64,000 nucleotides of DNA from Ziziphus jujuba (lineage: Eukaryota; Streptophyta; Magnoliopsida; Rosales; Rhamnaceae). How positions within the stretch are numbered: the stretch's first letter is position 1; each line of letters opens with the position of its first letter. Of the stretch, positions 46,907 through 61,400 are shown in pieces. The DNA is taken from assembly GCF_031755915.1 (NCBI RefSeq), contig NC_083383.1, positions 21,007,001 through 21,071,000 of the forward strand, written 5' to 3'. The notes below the pieces were generated by a model. That model was not told the DNA's origin. It worked only from the letters and a program-made list of their open reading frames with translations, and did no database searches. The position numbers were made by a program, and so were the translations under genes.

Positions 46907-48002
46907 CCTCATTAATTTTTTTTAATCATACTGCCTCCATCTAATTAGAGGTTGAAAATATTTAATGTCCATTTGTATAGTTGATGAAAATAAAACTTTT
47001 ATCTATAGAAATTTGTATAATAAATCTTTTTGAAATAAAGCTTTCATTACAAAGGAAATAAGTGTTTGGTTGTAAATTAAAAAACTGCATTAAATGTTTA
47101 TTCGGTTTTCTACATAAACTAAAATAGAGCTTTTCTAAAAAAACTTAAACTTTTAACTTTTTTAAAACAGCTTAGAAAAGTTATTTTTTAATCAACAAAT
47201 GCTTGTTAACTCTTATCAGACACCTTTATTTTAAATGAAAAAGTAAAAAGCTTTTAATTATCAAATAAAACTTTTAAACCAAAATAAAACTCTACCAAAT
47301 AGACTCGTACTGTCTGTTTAGATAACGGTAAAATTAGTGGGAATCTAATTTCTTAGGAAAGTGATGACTTTTTTGTTTGGATATTTTTTGTGAAGTAGAA
47401 AAGTATGGACTTAGGGAATTAGATTCCCATAAATGTAAAAAAATATATGGAAAAGTTGTTCTCACCTATGAATGTGTCATTTTGAGAATTTCAAATAAAA
47501 CAGTTTTGAAATTTTTTTAAAATATATATTTGTCCTTAATTTATAATACAATATTAAATTTAATTATTTATAAGTCTCAATTTTCTTATTACTCACCAAA
47601 TATAATAAGAGAAAAATTAATTCTTAAAAAATTAAATTCCAAAAATTAGGTCCTGTTTGGCTATGTTTTTTATTTTTAATTTTTAAAATATTATTTTAAA
47701 AATAAAAAATAAAAAACTATTTTTATCTGTTTCATGAAAACAAGAGATATTTGATTAGTAGTGTTCTAAAATAGTTTTTAAACTAAAAAAACAAAAAATA
47801 TCATTTTAATATTTTCTAATTTTTTTAATTTATTTTTTAAAACTGTTTTTGAAAATTGATGGTTAAACAAATTTATTTTTATCTTAAAAATAGTTTTATA
47901 TTTTACAGAATAAAAAATTGTTTTAAAATCAGTTGAGCGAACCTGCTTTTAATTTCTCTTTCAAGCTTTTGTCTAAATTGTACTTACGTGAAGCTTGACG
48001 GT
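46907..48002. other. AT-rich spacer, probable decayed MITEs
   Basis: No gene. It contains a small internal inverted pair, GGGAATCTAATTT (about 47339) and GAATTAGATTCCC (about 47418), and a stretch starting GGTCCTGTTTGGCTATGTTT (about 47650) typical of AT-rich MITE ends in plants. None is complete enough to classify. Confidence 0.35.
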
Positions 48003-48640
48003 AGAGGTGACAATCTAGGTCATGACACGGTGATACGATTCGAAAACGATACGGAATAAATGAGTTTGGATTTATCATAAATGAGTTCGGATTATAATCG
48101 CGTCAACCCGTTTAACACGATTATTAATCGTGTCATTTTCGGATTGACCCGTTTAATTCGAAATTGAACATTATAATCCATTTATTAAACGTGTCAATTT
48201 CAATCCAACTTGATTATATACCTATTACAGCCCATTTAAATTTAATTTTAAATTATAATTTTATCCATAATATAATATTTAATAACTAAAAAATATTATA
48301 AATTAAAAACTTTATAAAAATAATTTTCTATTATTAATTTTTTAAAAACAAAAAATAAATCTTTAATAAAAAAATAAATAGATTAATTTTCAAGTTAATA
48401 GGTTAATTTTTGGATAAACGGATTAATTTCAAGTTAACATGTTAATAGCTCAACACAACCTGTTAAAGTAATTATGTTAAACGGATCATATCGTGTTGAC
48501 CTATTTATAAACAGATCAGGTTAGTATTTAAGATACTTAATACGATTAATAAGTGGATTGTGTTCAAATTAAATATTTTTGATATAATTATTAAATTGAT
48601 TGATACAAACACGATCCATGAACACAAATTATCAATCTAT
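48003..48640. mobile_element. hAT-like MITE
   Basis: The left end reads AGAGGTGACAATCTAGGTCATG and the right end, inverted, ATAGATTGATAATTTGTGTTCATG. Flanks are TTGACGGT and TTAACGGT, an 8-bp target duplication with one change. The interior is rich in AACACGA/CGTGTT and GACCCGTTTAA motifs near the ends and lacks coding sequence. It lies about 600 bases upstream of the SABRE start codon. Confidence 0.65.
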
Positions 48641-48689
48641 TTAACGGTGGTAATGTATTTACCAATGAAAATTTCATAGAGGTAAGATA

Positions 48690-49231
48690 AAATTAACCTC
48701 TAAAAATAAAATACTGCCATCCCGCGCACACTTCCAAGGATCTCACTTCTCCATACTCCGCAACGCACCAGATCCCAACCCACCAATGCGCCACGGAGGC
48801 CGGTCTATCAAAAATAACAGACGATTCACTCTCTCTCTCTCTCTCTGTCTTTCTTTCACCCTCGCACGCTCTCTTTCGCTGATCACCGAGCGAGCACCTC
48901 ACGGATCGGATCTGCTCTCACTCCCCCATTTATATATTTATATATGTGTACACATATAGTTGTATATATATATATATATATACACATACAAATACGTCCT
49001 CCGATCGCTACGCTTCGACGACGACGACTCGGTCTGATTGGCTGACCCATTTCGAGCGGGTTCGGGCCTCCGATTTCTAGGGCTCTTATTCTCTTTTCTG
49101 CTCCATCTTTCTTGCCATGGACCTGAGGAAGTTATGTGCAGAGCATCGTCTGTGTTTGGTTCCTCGGAATTCCGTTATCTGATATCCAATTCCATACATT
49201 TTCCGAGATTTTTCAGACTCTCCTTTGGAAA
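48690..49231 (+). promoter_or_regulatory. SABRE core promoter and 5' leader region
   Basis: GC content rises sharply from 48715. A CT repeat sits at 48829-48846. TATA-like TTTATATATTTATATATG lies at 48929-48946, followed by (TA)n at 48961-48984. Which of these marks the start site is not clear: the CT block suggests a start near 48830, the TATA-like block one near 48975. The leader then runs to the ATG at 49232 and includes upstream ATGs at 49117 and 49134. Confidence 0.5.
49117..49182 (+). promoter_or_regulatory. Upstream ORF in the SABRE leader
   Basis: A 21-codon ORF, MDLRKLCAEHRLCLVPRNSV plus one Ile, starts at GCCATGG, a strong context, and ends 49 bases before the main ATG. A second upstream ATG at 49134 is in another frame and overlaps the main start. 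If the transcript begins upstream of 49117, both could reduce translation of the main ORF. Confidence 0.5.
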
Positions 49232-49302
49232 ATGGCAGCTTCTCCGGTCAAGTTCCTCTTTGGTTTCTTGCTCCTTTCCATCACATTGTGGCTTCTCTTC
49301 AT
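49232..49302 (+). CDS. SAB: SABRE exon 1 (coding part)
   Basis: Encodes the start methionine and membrane anchor [20 protein letters not shown], then LLF plus two bases of the next codon. The donor is AT/GTAATT. The start fits the conserved MAASP opening of the family. Confidence 0.92.
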
Positions 49303-52300
49303 GTAATTCTTTGTTTCCCTTTCTCTTCTCCATTACACTCGCATTGCGTATTTACATGCTGTATCGAATTTTTGCATACGTCCAATTCTGATTTTTGCAT
49401 TTCAATATTCTCTGCTTTGTATCGAATTTGACTTGATCGCTGTTTGTGCAATCACTTTTTTGTGGAAGCATATATATTTATATATGTTGCGGTTGTATTG
49501 TGGTATTGGGTGGATGCCGGGGCATTGAGTGTGATGAAATTTGAAAGCCCAAGTTGAGAGCCCTTGTTTGAATTTGGAACTGTATGTGTAATAATGCTTC
49601 TAGAATTAAAAATTTAGTGTTGGCTTGTTCTGAAGAATCTCAATAACTAGGCAGTTTGACTTTCTCAAATGAATTGGGAGTTCTCTTGGTTTTAAAAATT
49701 ATGCCATGATCTTATTTTGGTGTCACTGAGTTCTTTATGTGCCCCATTTGTGAGCTCTGCTAGCAAATGAAGATTTTCTTTAGAGTTAATAACGGTTGGA
49801 ATAATATATGGACCCTGCAAGTTTGATTTCAATTGAATTTAAGGGAAAGAAACATTAATTATTAGTAGCTGAGTGCTAAAGAAACATTAATTATTAGTAG
49901 CTGAGTGCTAACTTTTTATAGAAATCTTTATGACCAATACTTACAAACTCCTTGTGTGGTTCGTGGACTTGGTTATGCAACCCTTCATTTAAGTTCCTTA
50001 CAGTTTGGGTTTTGCTGAATAGGTTATTGTACATATTAGTTTTGTTCGTTTACATAAACTTGGCTTTAAGTGATATGTTTGCTGACTCACTTCTTTACGG
50101 TTACTTTTGTGAAATATATCTTATTTTGCCATTTTGTTCCTGCATATATGTTTATCTGAAATTTTCTTCACACTGTATTTGCTGTGACCATGTTGTTAGA
50201 ATCCACTTTTGGCCTTATTATCACCGCTGCAATAACTTGTCTTCTGCCTTGTCTTTTTGCACATAACTAAATACATCTGGTTGCCTTTTCTCATATAGGA
50301 AATTTTTGGAGCATAAGCAAGTGAATAAATTTCAAATCATAATCACCAATTTGCTAGTTAGAATTCATTGTGTTTTACTGCTCACGTTAGAACTATTTTA
50401 TACAACAACCATCTTAAACCGTGACGTAGTAAATCCTTGCTTGATTTTTTTGAGCTGTCTGCTATATGATGCTGTTGCATTATCAGTTGGGTGGATATTC
50501 TACAGTTTTATAGCATCCATTTGGCATGTAATGAACCAAAGTAATGTTCTATAAGAGGTTTAGAAAGGGTGCTTTTGTAGGGGAAGTACATAAGAAAAAC
50601 CTCAAAATATTACGTCGATGCCTTTTCTAATGGTTTGCATTATTGTTGGTATCATGTACACCTGGTTCTGATCTTTAATCTTTTAATTTCCTTGTGTTTT
50701 TCTCTTCCTCTTTAACTCTGTAAAATGTTTCTTTGTTAATAGAATAATTTTTTCTTCTAAAAGAAGGTTTTTGCTGTTTGTCTTGTTAAATTAGATTAGC
50801 TGTCATCATTGCAGTGCTTTTCTCATTCTTAATCTTTGGATCACTGCTATTCATTATTAGGCTATTCATTATTAGGAGTAATTATCACATGTGACATGGC
50901 TGCTTATGTTGCGGTAATTGCTTTCATCCAAAATTCTTTTGTTTTTTTATATGGACGCATCATCATATAAGTGGTGATATCCCTTACATTATGGATGCCA
51001 CTGGTGAAAAATATTATTTTTTGTTTTCCAATTTTTGACGCTTAAGTATTTATTGTCAAGGTTTCATTGAGCATCTTTTACAGATTTGCATCGAGGTTGC
51101 TGGCTTGGATTTTGAGTCGAGTAGTAGGAGCATCTGTTGGATTTCGTGTTGGTGGATGGAAATGTCTAAGGGATGTTGTTGTGAAGTTCAAAAAGGTTTC
51201 TTTCCTACTCATGCTTCTTGTTTCATTTTGTTATATGAATCTGAGCTGGTAAAGGGGTTTAAACTTTTCCTTGATTCATTTTGACAGCTAATAAAAGTAA
51301 AGTAGCATAAGACCTTTGCTAGTTAGGCCTTTCTTCTCTTTGATTATAAAATACACTAATTACAAAATAATTACAAAAAGAATCATGAAGATAAGCCGAA
51401 CCAGATAATTTAGATTCTTGAAAAAAAAACTCAGTAGGCTCTACCACTATATTTTCAATCTATCTAAACTACATAGATACTGTAGACAATTGATAGCTTC
51501 CATCGGGTAAAATTTGAAGAAGACTGTGGTTTTTGACTTTTTAAGTGCTGTTTAATCACTAACTTATAAACATTAGAATAATAAATTAGTGTTTTTAATT
51601 TCTTGTAGATATTTATTTTATTGACATGCATCTAAAATGTATACCAAGTACTCAAGAAGTGAACAAATATTACAAACACAAGAGAAAAATCTGAAACAGA
51701 ACTAGATGCAATGGATCAAGTACTTGTTGAAAAATTTAATACGTTAAAAAATAAAGCTTTCATATTCAACGTGGAATATTTAATTCCTTCAATGGTGCTC
51801 TTACGAAATTCATATTACAATTGACAACTTGCTACTTTGTTAGGCTTCGTAACAACTTAACTTTATAAAAAAAGCAGTAAACTTAACATGGTGTCGCAAG
51901 CTTGTTATTTAATTGGGCTTTTGTTTGAATCCTGGTAGAATCCATTTCTAGTAAGTTATTGTGTTGTACATGCAGGAGCATATATATTCCATAATTAGAT
52001 GGGCTGCTTGATACACCTAGTTGACCCCAGATTCTAGTAGTTTAAGCTTTTGGGAACATCAATAATTAACATCGTTTGAAGTTTTAAGGATACTTGATAA
52101 GCCATATTTATATAACTTTATAACTAATACTTTGTCAAGTCAGTTACATCTATATGTATGTATATATATTTGTATGTGGAAAATAATAAACTGTTTGTCA
52201 CCCACTCCTATATATAGATAAAGAAATAATTTTAAATCCCTTCTACTTGCTGACTGATAACTTTCTTTTCTACAACTTTACTTTGCTGTTTCCTATGAAT

Positions 52301-52545
52301 CCCTTTTTTTTTGGTTCCCCAAAAATTTTCCTTGTCTTGCTCATCATTTCCACTTTACGCTTATTTGCATCAATGACATAGATGACAATGTAAAGTTAAC
52401 CAGCTATAGATCCTGCAGAAAGATACTCTCAAGTCTGGTTTCTGTTTGCTCAACGCTCAAATGATGGCACAAAAAAGAGCTAGGCCAAGCTGAAGTGTTG
52501 AGGTGATGGTAGAGAAAGGTTTAAGTGAAAACATTGTTGACACAA

Positions 52546-52580
<35 letters not shown>

Positions 52581-55315
52581 GAAGTGTTTAAAAGCTAACA
52601 GATGAATTTTGAATAAAAGAAAATTAAGGAAGAAACTTTGAAATATCCACCATAATTTTTATGGAATTTGTGGGTTGCTCAACAGTCTTTTGACAATAAG
52701 GATCAAAGTCTGGTAGTGCTTCAAACATAATCAGAGGCCCCTTTAGAAGAAGAAGGATAAAATGGGCTTCTTTACATTGAGAATTAAAGGCCTCTCTTGG
52801 TCAATTGATAGGAGGTTGAAATCTTCTTTTGGTCAATTAATTGCATAGTATTCCTCTTAACTTATCCTTTTTCGTCCCCAGTTACAATTATTATTTATTA
52901 TTAACATTTATTTTAACAGTTCTATCACTATACTATCACATCTCCACTAACATTTTTTGTTTTCTTCGCTTTGTTTTTCATCTTCATGATAGATGGTTTT
53001 TTGCGGAACACGAGGGACATATATTTACTCTGTTTTTCATCTTTATGATAGATTTATGTGGAACACTAAAGACATATATATTTAATACATTATATAAAGT
53101 TATGAGCGTATCTTACAATACACGATTCACTTTTTAGACAAATCAATACACGATACGATACACATTTTGACAACTATGGATAAAAGATTGTGTTTTCTAA
53201 CTTAGCTATCTCAGTCATCATTTCTATTATATATTTATGTTTTTTTTTTGTATTTGGAGTATAGATGGTACAATTTTCATCGTAATTAATATACTCATTT
53301 ATGATATTTTTAATGTTAAATAATATATTGACCAACACTAATAAATAAAAATTTTGTGCTTTGTCTTGTTTATAAATATTTACAAATTAAAAAGATTATT
53401 TTTTATATTATTAGTGGAGAAATGATTTGTTTCATATATTTTTAACATTTAGATAGATATTGGTAAAATATTTATTCTTTTCCAACAACTAGTTATTTCA
53501 TATTTTTTAGTACTGCACAATTTTTTTTTTTTAAAATGTATTATTTCAGTTCATTTATATATTACTTGTGACAATTTTTTTAATTGTTTAATTTTAAAAG
53601 TAACTTTCCCTTCTTTTTTATTTTATTTATTTTTTTAATTTTTTTTAAACATCTATATAGGTTTTATAAAATTTTAATTCTTTCTGCAAATTATTTGTTT
53701 AATTTTTTCTACTCTTTCAATTTTTTCATCAATCTTTATGAAAAAAATATTTTTTTATGCTTTTATTAATTCTAAAGATCTTTAAATTTTTTTTTTTTTT
53801 TGAAAAAATAAATATTTTTCCAGATATTTTTAGTACTTGAATTCATTTTTCATGGAAATTATTTTGTTCTTTTTCACAGAAAAATACTTTTCAATATATT
53901 TTGTTTTGATATTGGCTTGGTTGCCCCTTAACTTATATTGGGGTTGTTCTTGGTCGCCCCTTAAATTATTTTGGGGTTGTACTGTGGTCCATCACTTGAG
54001 GGGTTAATGGACAGAAAAATATAGGTTAACGGACAATCACCAAAAGATTTATGTGCAACATGCATTGGAGTTTGTGGGCTTAATGCTAACAAAAAAAAGG
54101 TTTAAAGACCAATGTCAAAAGGCAGTATAGATTATGGTGTGTTTGGACCAATTCTCCTTTATGATTTGCCTTTCTTTATGCATTATTTATGTTGCGAAGG
54201 TTTACGCTAAATGTAGTTTGTTTTTTAAGTTTTCCTTTGTATTCTGGAGGATTTCTTATCCTCTGGATTAGCTGTGTGGCTTATTTTAATTTATGAGATT
54301 TAATTTTTCTATGGAATAAAAGGTATAGGGTTAAATCTAATCCTAACTAACATGTGGGCAGCCTACTTGATAAGATTTTTGATCTCATGTATACAGTCTA
54401 GTAGAGAATATATTCATGGAATATTGGAGTTCCTATTGGCAATGATATAATTTTGATGAATGCAACTGATTTTTTCTTTTTTTTCCCCTTTTTTCCCTGT
54501 TGTGGTGTGTCTTTATGTGCGTAACTCTTGCTGTGAATTATGTTTCCTTTGGGATTTCTTTAATTAGTCGCTGTTGTGTTTTTCCAATTAATTGATGGTA
54601 TATGCATGGCATTTGGAAATGCAATCGGGTTTTTGCTCATGGTCCAGGGTTCCTTGGTTGCTTTCTTGGTTTTTCCATTTGATTCGTTTCTGATACCTTT
54701 GGTGCTTAGTCATTTCTTGCAATTTTATTGGGAATTTTTTTTTTTTAAAATGAAGAAAGTTGTTTACAAAGTTTATTTTTATTTATTTAATTTTTTTTTT
54801 TGAAGGAATGAAATTTATTCTTCTGATGGGTTTTCTGTAACATATTTATAGTGTTCTGTCTGAAATCTTTAAATATCAATGCCTCTATTTTTGAGGCCCT
54901 TCTAGGAAATGGATTGGACAGTGTGCCATTGCTTTGTCACTCCAACTAAGTTTCATTATTACCTTCGGATGACAATTGTGTATTTTGACTTTTGTGATAT
55001 ACAGGGTGCTGTTGAATCCATATCTGTTGGTGAAATTAAACTCAGCTTACGTCAGTCCTTGGTTAAACTTGGGGTTGGTTTTATTTCCAGAGATCCGAAG
55101 CTCCAAGTGTTAATATGTGATTTAGAAATTGTGATGAGGCCTTCAAATAAAAGCACATCTAAGGCTAAGAAAGCAAGAAAACCTCGTAGTTCAGGCAGGG
55201 GAAAATGGATGGTTGTTGCTAATATTGCAAGATATTTATCGGTTTCTGTGACAGATTTAGTTTTGAAGGTATTCATCTTTTTAATAAGTTAATTAATTTA
55301 TTGTCACCATGATTA

Positions 55316-55350
<35 letters not shown>

Positions 55351-58300
55351 TTTTGGGGTGGGGTGATGACATATGCTGTTACTTTGCTTTTCTGTTTAAT
55401 TTAGTTTTATTTTGATAATCTTGTATTGTACTAGTTAATTAAAAATTAATTCCTTTATTGATTTAATTGTTTGCATGATGGGCCCTTTAAGTATACCGTA
55501 TATCTATATCAGTTGAGTTTTGACTGATGAAGTGTCAATAATGCCAATATCCAATGGATGCATAAAAACTTGTGCAATTCCAGATTTCCTTTTCTTTCTT
55601 TATTTCGTCTTCCTTTTTTCTGTTTCTCTTTTTCTCCCTTTGTTAAAGGTGAATATCACCATGGTGAATTGCGCACCCTTGAACTTGTTATGTTCCTGGA
55701 CAGGTAAAAAAATTTGCTCAAGTGGGCATGTTTTTAAACAAGGTCGTAAAAAAAAAAAAATCTATTTGAAAAGTTATTTTCTTGTAGTATCATAGATTCT
55801 TATAATCTTTTTGTTGTTGCATCTTTCATGGAGGAAAATCTATTTTTATCATTTTAATTATCTCTTGAAATGTTGCAGACACCCAAAGCTACTGCTGAAG
55901 TTAAGGAACTGAAAGTAGATATATCTAAGGATGGTGGATCTAAGCCAAATCTGTTTGTTAAGCTGCATATATTACCAATTATTGTGCACATGGGTGAACG
56001 GGGTTGTAGTGATCAACCATCCAGTCTCAGCTATGAAGGATGCCTTTCTGCCAGCCAGTCATCCTGTGGCATTATGGAGAGGTCGTCAGCTCCTTTTGTT
56101 TGTGAAGAGTTTTCTCTCTCTTGTGAATTTGGTCATGATAGGTATTGTTTAAATATGTTTTCTTTGTTTCTATATAGATGCCAACCTAATGTTTACAAAA
56201 AGGTTTTTAATATTTTTCCATTGGTACCATTTTAAAATATTAAATTCTTAGGTTCCTTTTGTTGTGTAGCTTTGTGCTGCTTCTTCTGGGATACTCACTC
56301 CAATTTACGTTTTTCACCTCTAGCCTTGTTTATTGTAGTGCAGGGTTTATCTGCTAATATATTTTTTATTTGCTTAATTTGGACGTAGGGAAGTTGGTGT
56401 GGTTATCAAGGACGTGGAGATTTCCAGTGGAGTGGTCTCTGTGAACCTGAATGAGGAAATGCTCTTAAAAAGCAAGAGTTCATCACATTCTTCTTCTCAC
56501 ACTGATAAAGTTGTAGATTCGACTGTTGGTTCTTTAGATTCAAGAAAGACGCACAAAGAACAACAATTGGTTGCTGCACTTTCAAAGTATAGCTCTATAT
56601 TTCCAGAAAAGGTTCGTGAATTTTGATAGCTTTCAATATAATATTTTCTTAAGAAAACTTTATTGATTTTTATTCAGTTTTTCTTCGAAATTTGAAGAAT
56701 TTTCTAAAAATTCTTTAAATGGGACCAAGGGATTGCAAACCAAGTAGAGGAGAAGCATACGAATTATTTTAGGATATTAGATAGATGTTAGGGTTGAAAA
56801 AAATTCATATTGAGGGAATAGTTGAGAAATATTGGGATTGGTTGTTTATACAGAATCAATATTTAGAGCTTGTTTTTGATGGCTAGGTTTTGTTTCATTA
56901 ATGTTTACTTACTGACATTGATGTTGATATATCTATGGAAATTACCTTGTTTGGAAGACTGGTATATCCATCCATATTAATATTTTCCTTATTTAAGCGC
57001 ATATTATTAAATCCTGGTTGTTTTCTACTTCTTCCTGTGGAATGAGGGACTAGAACAACATAACTGACAATCTTCGTAATAAGCAGAGGTTTTTTGAATT
57101 TATAGGTTGAATGTACTATCTGCTCAAACCCATAGATTTTGGCTGGTTCTAAATGCTAGCCAAAGTTGGGACTTGGTTACAAATTTGTTAGATTTAAATT
57201 AGGCATTTCAACATGCAAAACCATCATGTGATTGATAGTTTTCATTTGTTAAACAAGGGTTTATGGACTTTAATTCACTGCATTAGAATTAAAATCATAA
57301 AGCAATCACAAAAAGAATTGCTTTATAAGATTTTTGAAGAACTGCATAGCACCCTCTCAAACCTCTATTGTTTGAAGGTTAATGGAGATGAATGTGTGGT
57401 TTAAATTAGTGTACAATTTGGATCTTTCATGCACACAAATATACGTATATATATATATATATATATATTATTTTTGATAAGAAACAACCTTTTATTGATA
57501 GGAAATCAATACAAAGGGTAAAAGAGGGGATTAAAAATTTCTTCATGCATATTGTTTTAATAGAAACATGTTTGATATCATATAGTGGAGCCATAGAAGC
57601 AGGGTAAAGGGGAAATTAGATAATGTAAGGCCTATTTCCAGAATTTGTACTTGGCTACATAAGTATGAAAATGTTGTTTTTGTTTTTGGCAGTTGCATTT
57701 GTATTGTAAGATTGCTAAATTTTAATATCTTTTGTTCATTAAACAAAGGAAGTCCGGCATCATGGACAAATATAGATGTGGAAAATTGCTTTCTCTGTAT
57801 TAATTTCTTCTTATCTAATAGTTCTAACGAGCACAAAAATTGTGCATTCATACCATAAAGAAAAAAGGTTGAGTATAGCATTTCTGCAACTGGTCCCCAC
57901 CAACCACATTTGGACCAGCTCAAGTGGGAATCTGAAGCATGCTAAAAATAACTCCTGTTTATACACAAAACTATTGTCCTTTATGTATGTGAATTATTGA
58001 TCTGGTGTTTCTTGCGGCATTAGATTCATATGTTGCCATTTTCTGTTGTTGTGTAATTGTTATTGCTGTATTTCAGTTTCTAAGGCATATCTTTTACTGT
58101 GACTGAGCACCAGTGTAAAGCTATGATGTTGGCAGCACTATCATGGGTTTCGACTTTATCCACAAAAATTGTAGAAGCAGTTGCATATATGTCTACTGTT
58201 GTCATGTAACAAAGCATATAACCACATTATATTATATAAATATATAATTTTGCTAAAAAATGAACCAGACCCCTACCATGAAGAATGTTCCTCACATCAG

Positions 58301-58375
58301 GCACCATGTTGCCTGATGCTTTTGTTCCACAACATGTTGCCTAATTGTGAGGTGCATTTTTTATGGTGGGGTCTG

Positions 58376-58412
<37 letters not shown>

Positions 58413-58431
58413 CCCGCAGATGTGTATAAAT

Positions 58432-58462
<31 letters not shown>

Positions 58463-61400
58463 GAGATAGAGAGAGAGAGAGAGAGAGAGTATGTGTATTT
58501 GGTGTTTTTCTAATAACGGTGTGTTAAAAATGGAATTCAGTGGAGCCTGAAAATAATATCTGGCCTAAATGTTGATGCTGACAGATAATTAATATTTTTC
58601 TTTGACAGATATGCTTCAATTTACCGCAACTGGATGTAAAATTTGAGCATCGTGAACATAATTTAGCTATTGAGAATAACATCATGGGAATTCAATTGAA
58701 AACCATTAAATCACAAGCTAGTGAAGACGTCGGGGAGAGTACACGCTTGGATGTGCATTTGGATTTTAGTGAGATTCATGTATGGCTGTAACTTTTGATG
58801 TTATTAAACACTTCAAAAATTCTTAGAATAAATTCGTCATACAGCTTTAACTCTTCTTGAATTGTTTTTTTCCATTGTATTTCAGCTTCTTAGAGAAGCC
58901 GGCACTTCTGTTCTGGAGATACTGAAAGTAGCCTTTGTCTCATTTGTGTACATTCCTATACAGGTGAGGACATTGCAATTAAATTGTGGTAGTATGGTTC
59001 CTCTTTCAAGCTGATACTTTTGTTTATGCCTGTTTTAGCATGTAGAATAGTTTTATTTTTGGGTAAATATTGTGAAATGGTATCTAAAGCATGCACAGCT
59101 GCTTTTTTATTTTTTGTGGTTTCATAATTATAAAAATTGCACATGAAGTAAATAGGTAAGGAATCCTCTGTCAAAAACGTACAATAACAAAAATATATTC
59201 CAAACATTCTTACAAATTGAGTGCATCATAAAAGTGGGTATATCCTTAAACTCCGTAGAAGTTGATGCCTATAATAATGTTGAACATAATTCTATCACAC
59301 TGTAGTAGCACATCTTCATACTTGCCTTTCAAAAATCTTTTTGTTTTCTTCCACTAAACTGTCCAGGACCAAGCCATCATTGCTTGCGAAGGACTTTTCC
59401 GCCTTTACTTCCTTTAAATTCCCTAAAGCTGCCAATGAAGACTGACTAACTAAGAAACAAGACTAAGTGAACACCCAAGAATGATCAGCCTCATGCATCA
59501 ATTGTCACCACAATTGAAAAACCACATCACCAGTCACGGATAAGGAATATTGGTTAATAAGAAGTAGGAGAGGAAAAGTTTAGAAGAAATATGAAATATG
59601 TAAACAAATCCACACACATTTAAATTCCAGAAAGAAATGAACGTTAGATGAAATTGTTGAGTCATTTCTGACACAAGCAATGGAACAAGAACTTAAAATA
59701 TTAGCCAATAATAATGAAAAAGTCTTGGAAAAAATGAAGACAAAAATTGTTGTGTTAAAACTACTATCCACTAAGACCATATAACTTTGGCATACATAGT
59801 TGGACCCATTTCCTTTCAGCTTAAACTTTTGGATTTGTGGTGCCTTAACATAGCATGACAGCTGTGTTATCTATATGGTTCTCTGTTTGAATCTTGCCTA
59901 CCTCAATTATATTAGAATTCTTCGTTCTATATGTGTGGTTGGAAGTGCAAGAATTATTATATACAACTGTGTAAGCTATGGACCACTTCTTATCAGTTTA
60001 AACTTTTTGGAACAATAGCTACTCAACATTTTGCTTCTGTCACATACTCCCAAACTTTAATGGATTTCTTTCTTCTCAAGAGAGAATAACTTTGATATTT
60101 AAATTTCCAAGGACTTCTAAAATATCTTCAAGTCCATAATGGAGTCCAAACATTTGAAGGTCTTGGATACTTGTAATTACAATACCCTAGAAAGTTTTTT
60201 TTAATAATATTCATATGCATATCCAAGTAATGCAATATTTCTCTTCTTAATATTTCCTGCTCTCAGGACAGGCTAGTTTTGATGTGCAGGCACCAACATC
60301 CACATCCACATCCACGCCCACACCCACACCCACACCCACAATGCCCGCTTAGTAGCTGTTACTGATGCCCATTATTTGCACTTATGGCCGACATCCAATA
60401 CTGTAATTTTTACATGTGATTGACAATCTCAAACAAGTGGCATAAAAAACCAAATAAAAATTCTTCTGGTTTAGTAATGCTTGCAAATCAATGTTTCAGT
60501 CCCTCTATTGAAACAGTGTTTGAGCAATTTTCTCTGTTTATATTATTGTAATGGACAATTTTGAAAGTACCAACTCTGGTTTGAACCCAGAACCTCTCCT
60601 TTTGGAAGGATGGACCAAACCATCAGGCGATCTTAGAGACAAATTTTCTTTCAATATTGACCAGTATGTGTGCAGTCCTCATGATGCATTTTTGTCTTAA
60701 ATATTACCTCATTGGAACAAATTAGAGTATAATGTGTATACCAGTGGCAAGAGTTTATTGTGAAGTTGATACAGCTCAGGATAGGATAGGTGATTGTACA
60801 CATCCTGACTTTGCAAAAAAATTGCATAATTTGTTCTATGTTTTAAAGTGTTAAGTGTATTTTAGGCTAGTCGATAAATGGTTGGTTCTTAATATTAGAC
60901 TAATTAAATGTGAATACTTAGACTAATCGGTAAATAATTGACCCTTGATTAAGGGCTAATTTTTGGCAATCTATTGATTAGCCATAAATATACATTTTTA
61001 ATTATCTTAAAATTATGTGTCAATCATTTATTGACGAGCCTAGATAATATCATCTTCTATTCTCTTATCCTTTTGGACCTTTCTACTCAATGAAATCATC
61101 TTTTTATTAAAAAAAGAAAGAGAGAAAAAAAAAAAAAAAAAGAGTGCATAGATATTTTATTGACACAGGATTTATGATATAATTTTGTTATTTTTTTTGA
61201 TTTATTTGTGTGGGTTATCTTGCTTCCCAGCCATCCTTGACTGTTAGAGCAGAAGTTGATGTGAAGTTGGGAGGTACCCAATGCAACATTATATTGAGTA
61301 GACTGAAGCCATGGTTGCGCCTTCACTTCTCAAAGAAGAAGAAAATGGTGCTTCGGGAGGAAAGTTCTACTGTTGAAAAGCCACCATCAAATGATACCAA

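Larger units (their letters stand above)
56612..58608 (+). other. SABRE intron 5 (2.0 kb)
   Basis: Contains a (TA)n at 57444-57469 next to TTGATAAGAAACAACCTTTT, which resembles the reverse complement of a LINE/SINE tail. It also contains a 110-bp foldback at 58265-58376, a T-run of about 30 (58378-58412) and a CA/TA/GA compound microsatellite (58433-58488). No gene inside. Confidence 0.8.

Noticed and set aside
48693..48902. Minus-strand 69-codon frame in the promoter region
   Set aside because: It is mostly the CT repeat read as Arg/Glu; no ATG-proximal context and no known protein.
49038..49391. A 117-codon frame overlapping SABRE exon 1
   Set aside because: It begins at a non-ATG codon and reads in another frame through the exon and into intron 1. 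The conserved MAASP start at 49232 is clearly the coding start.
52841..53137. 98-codon frame in SABRE intron 2
   Set aside because: It crosses the 59-bp tandem duplication and is T-rich (Phe/Leu/Ile); it lies within a well-supported intron.
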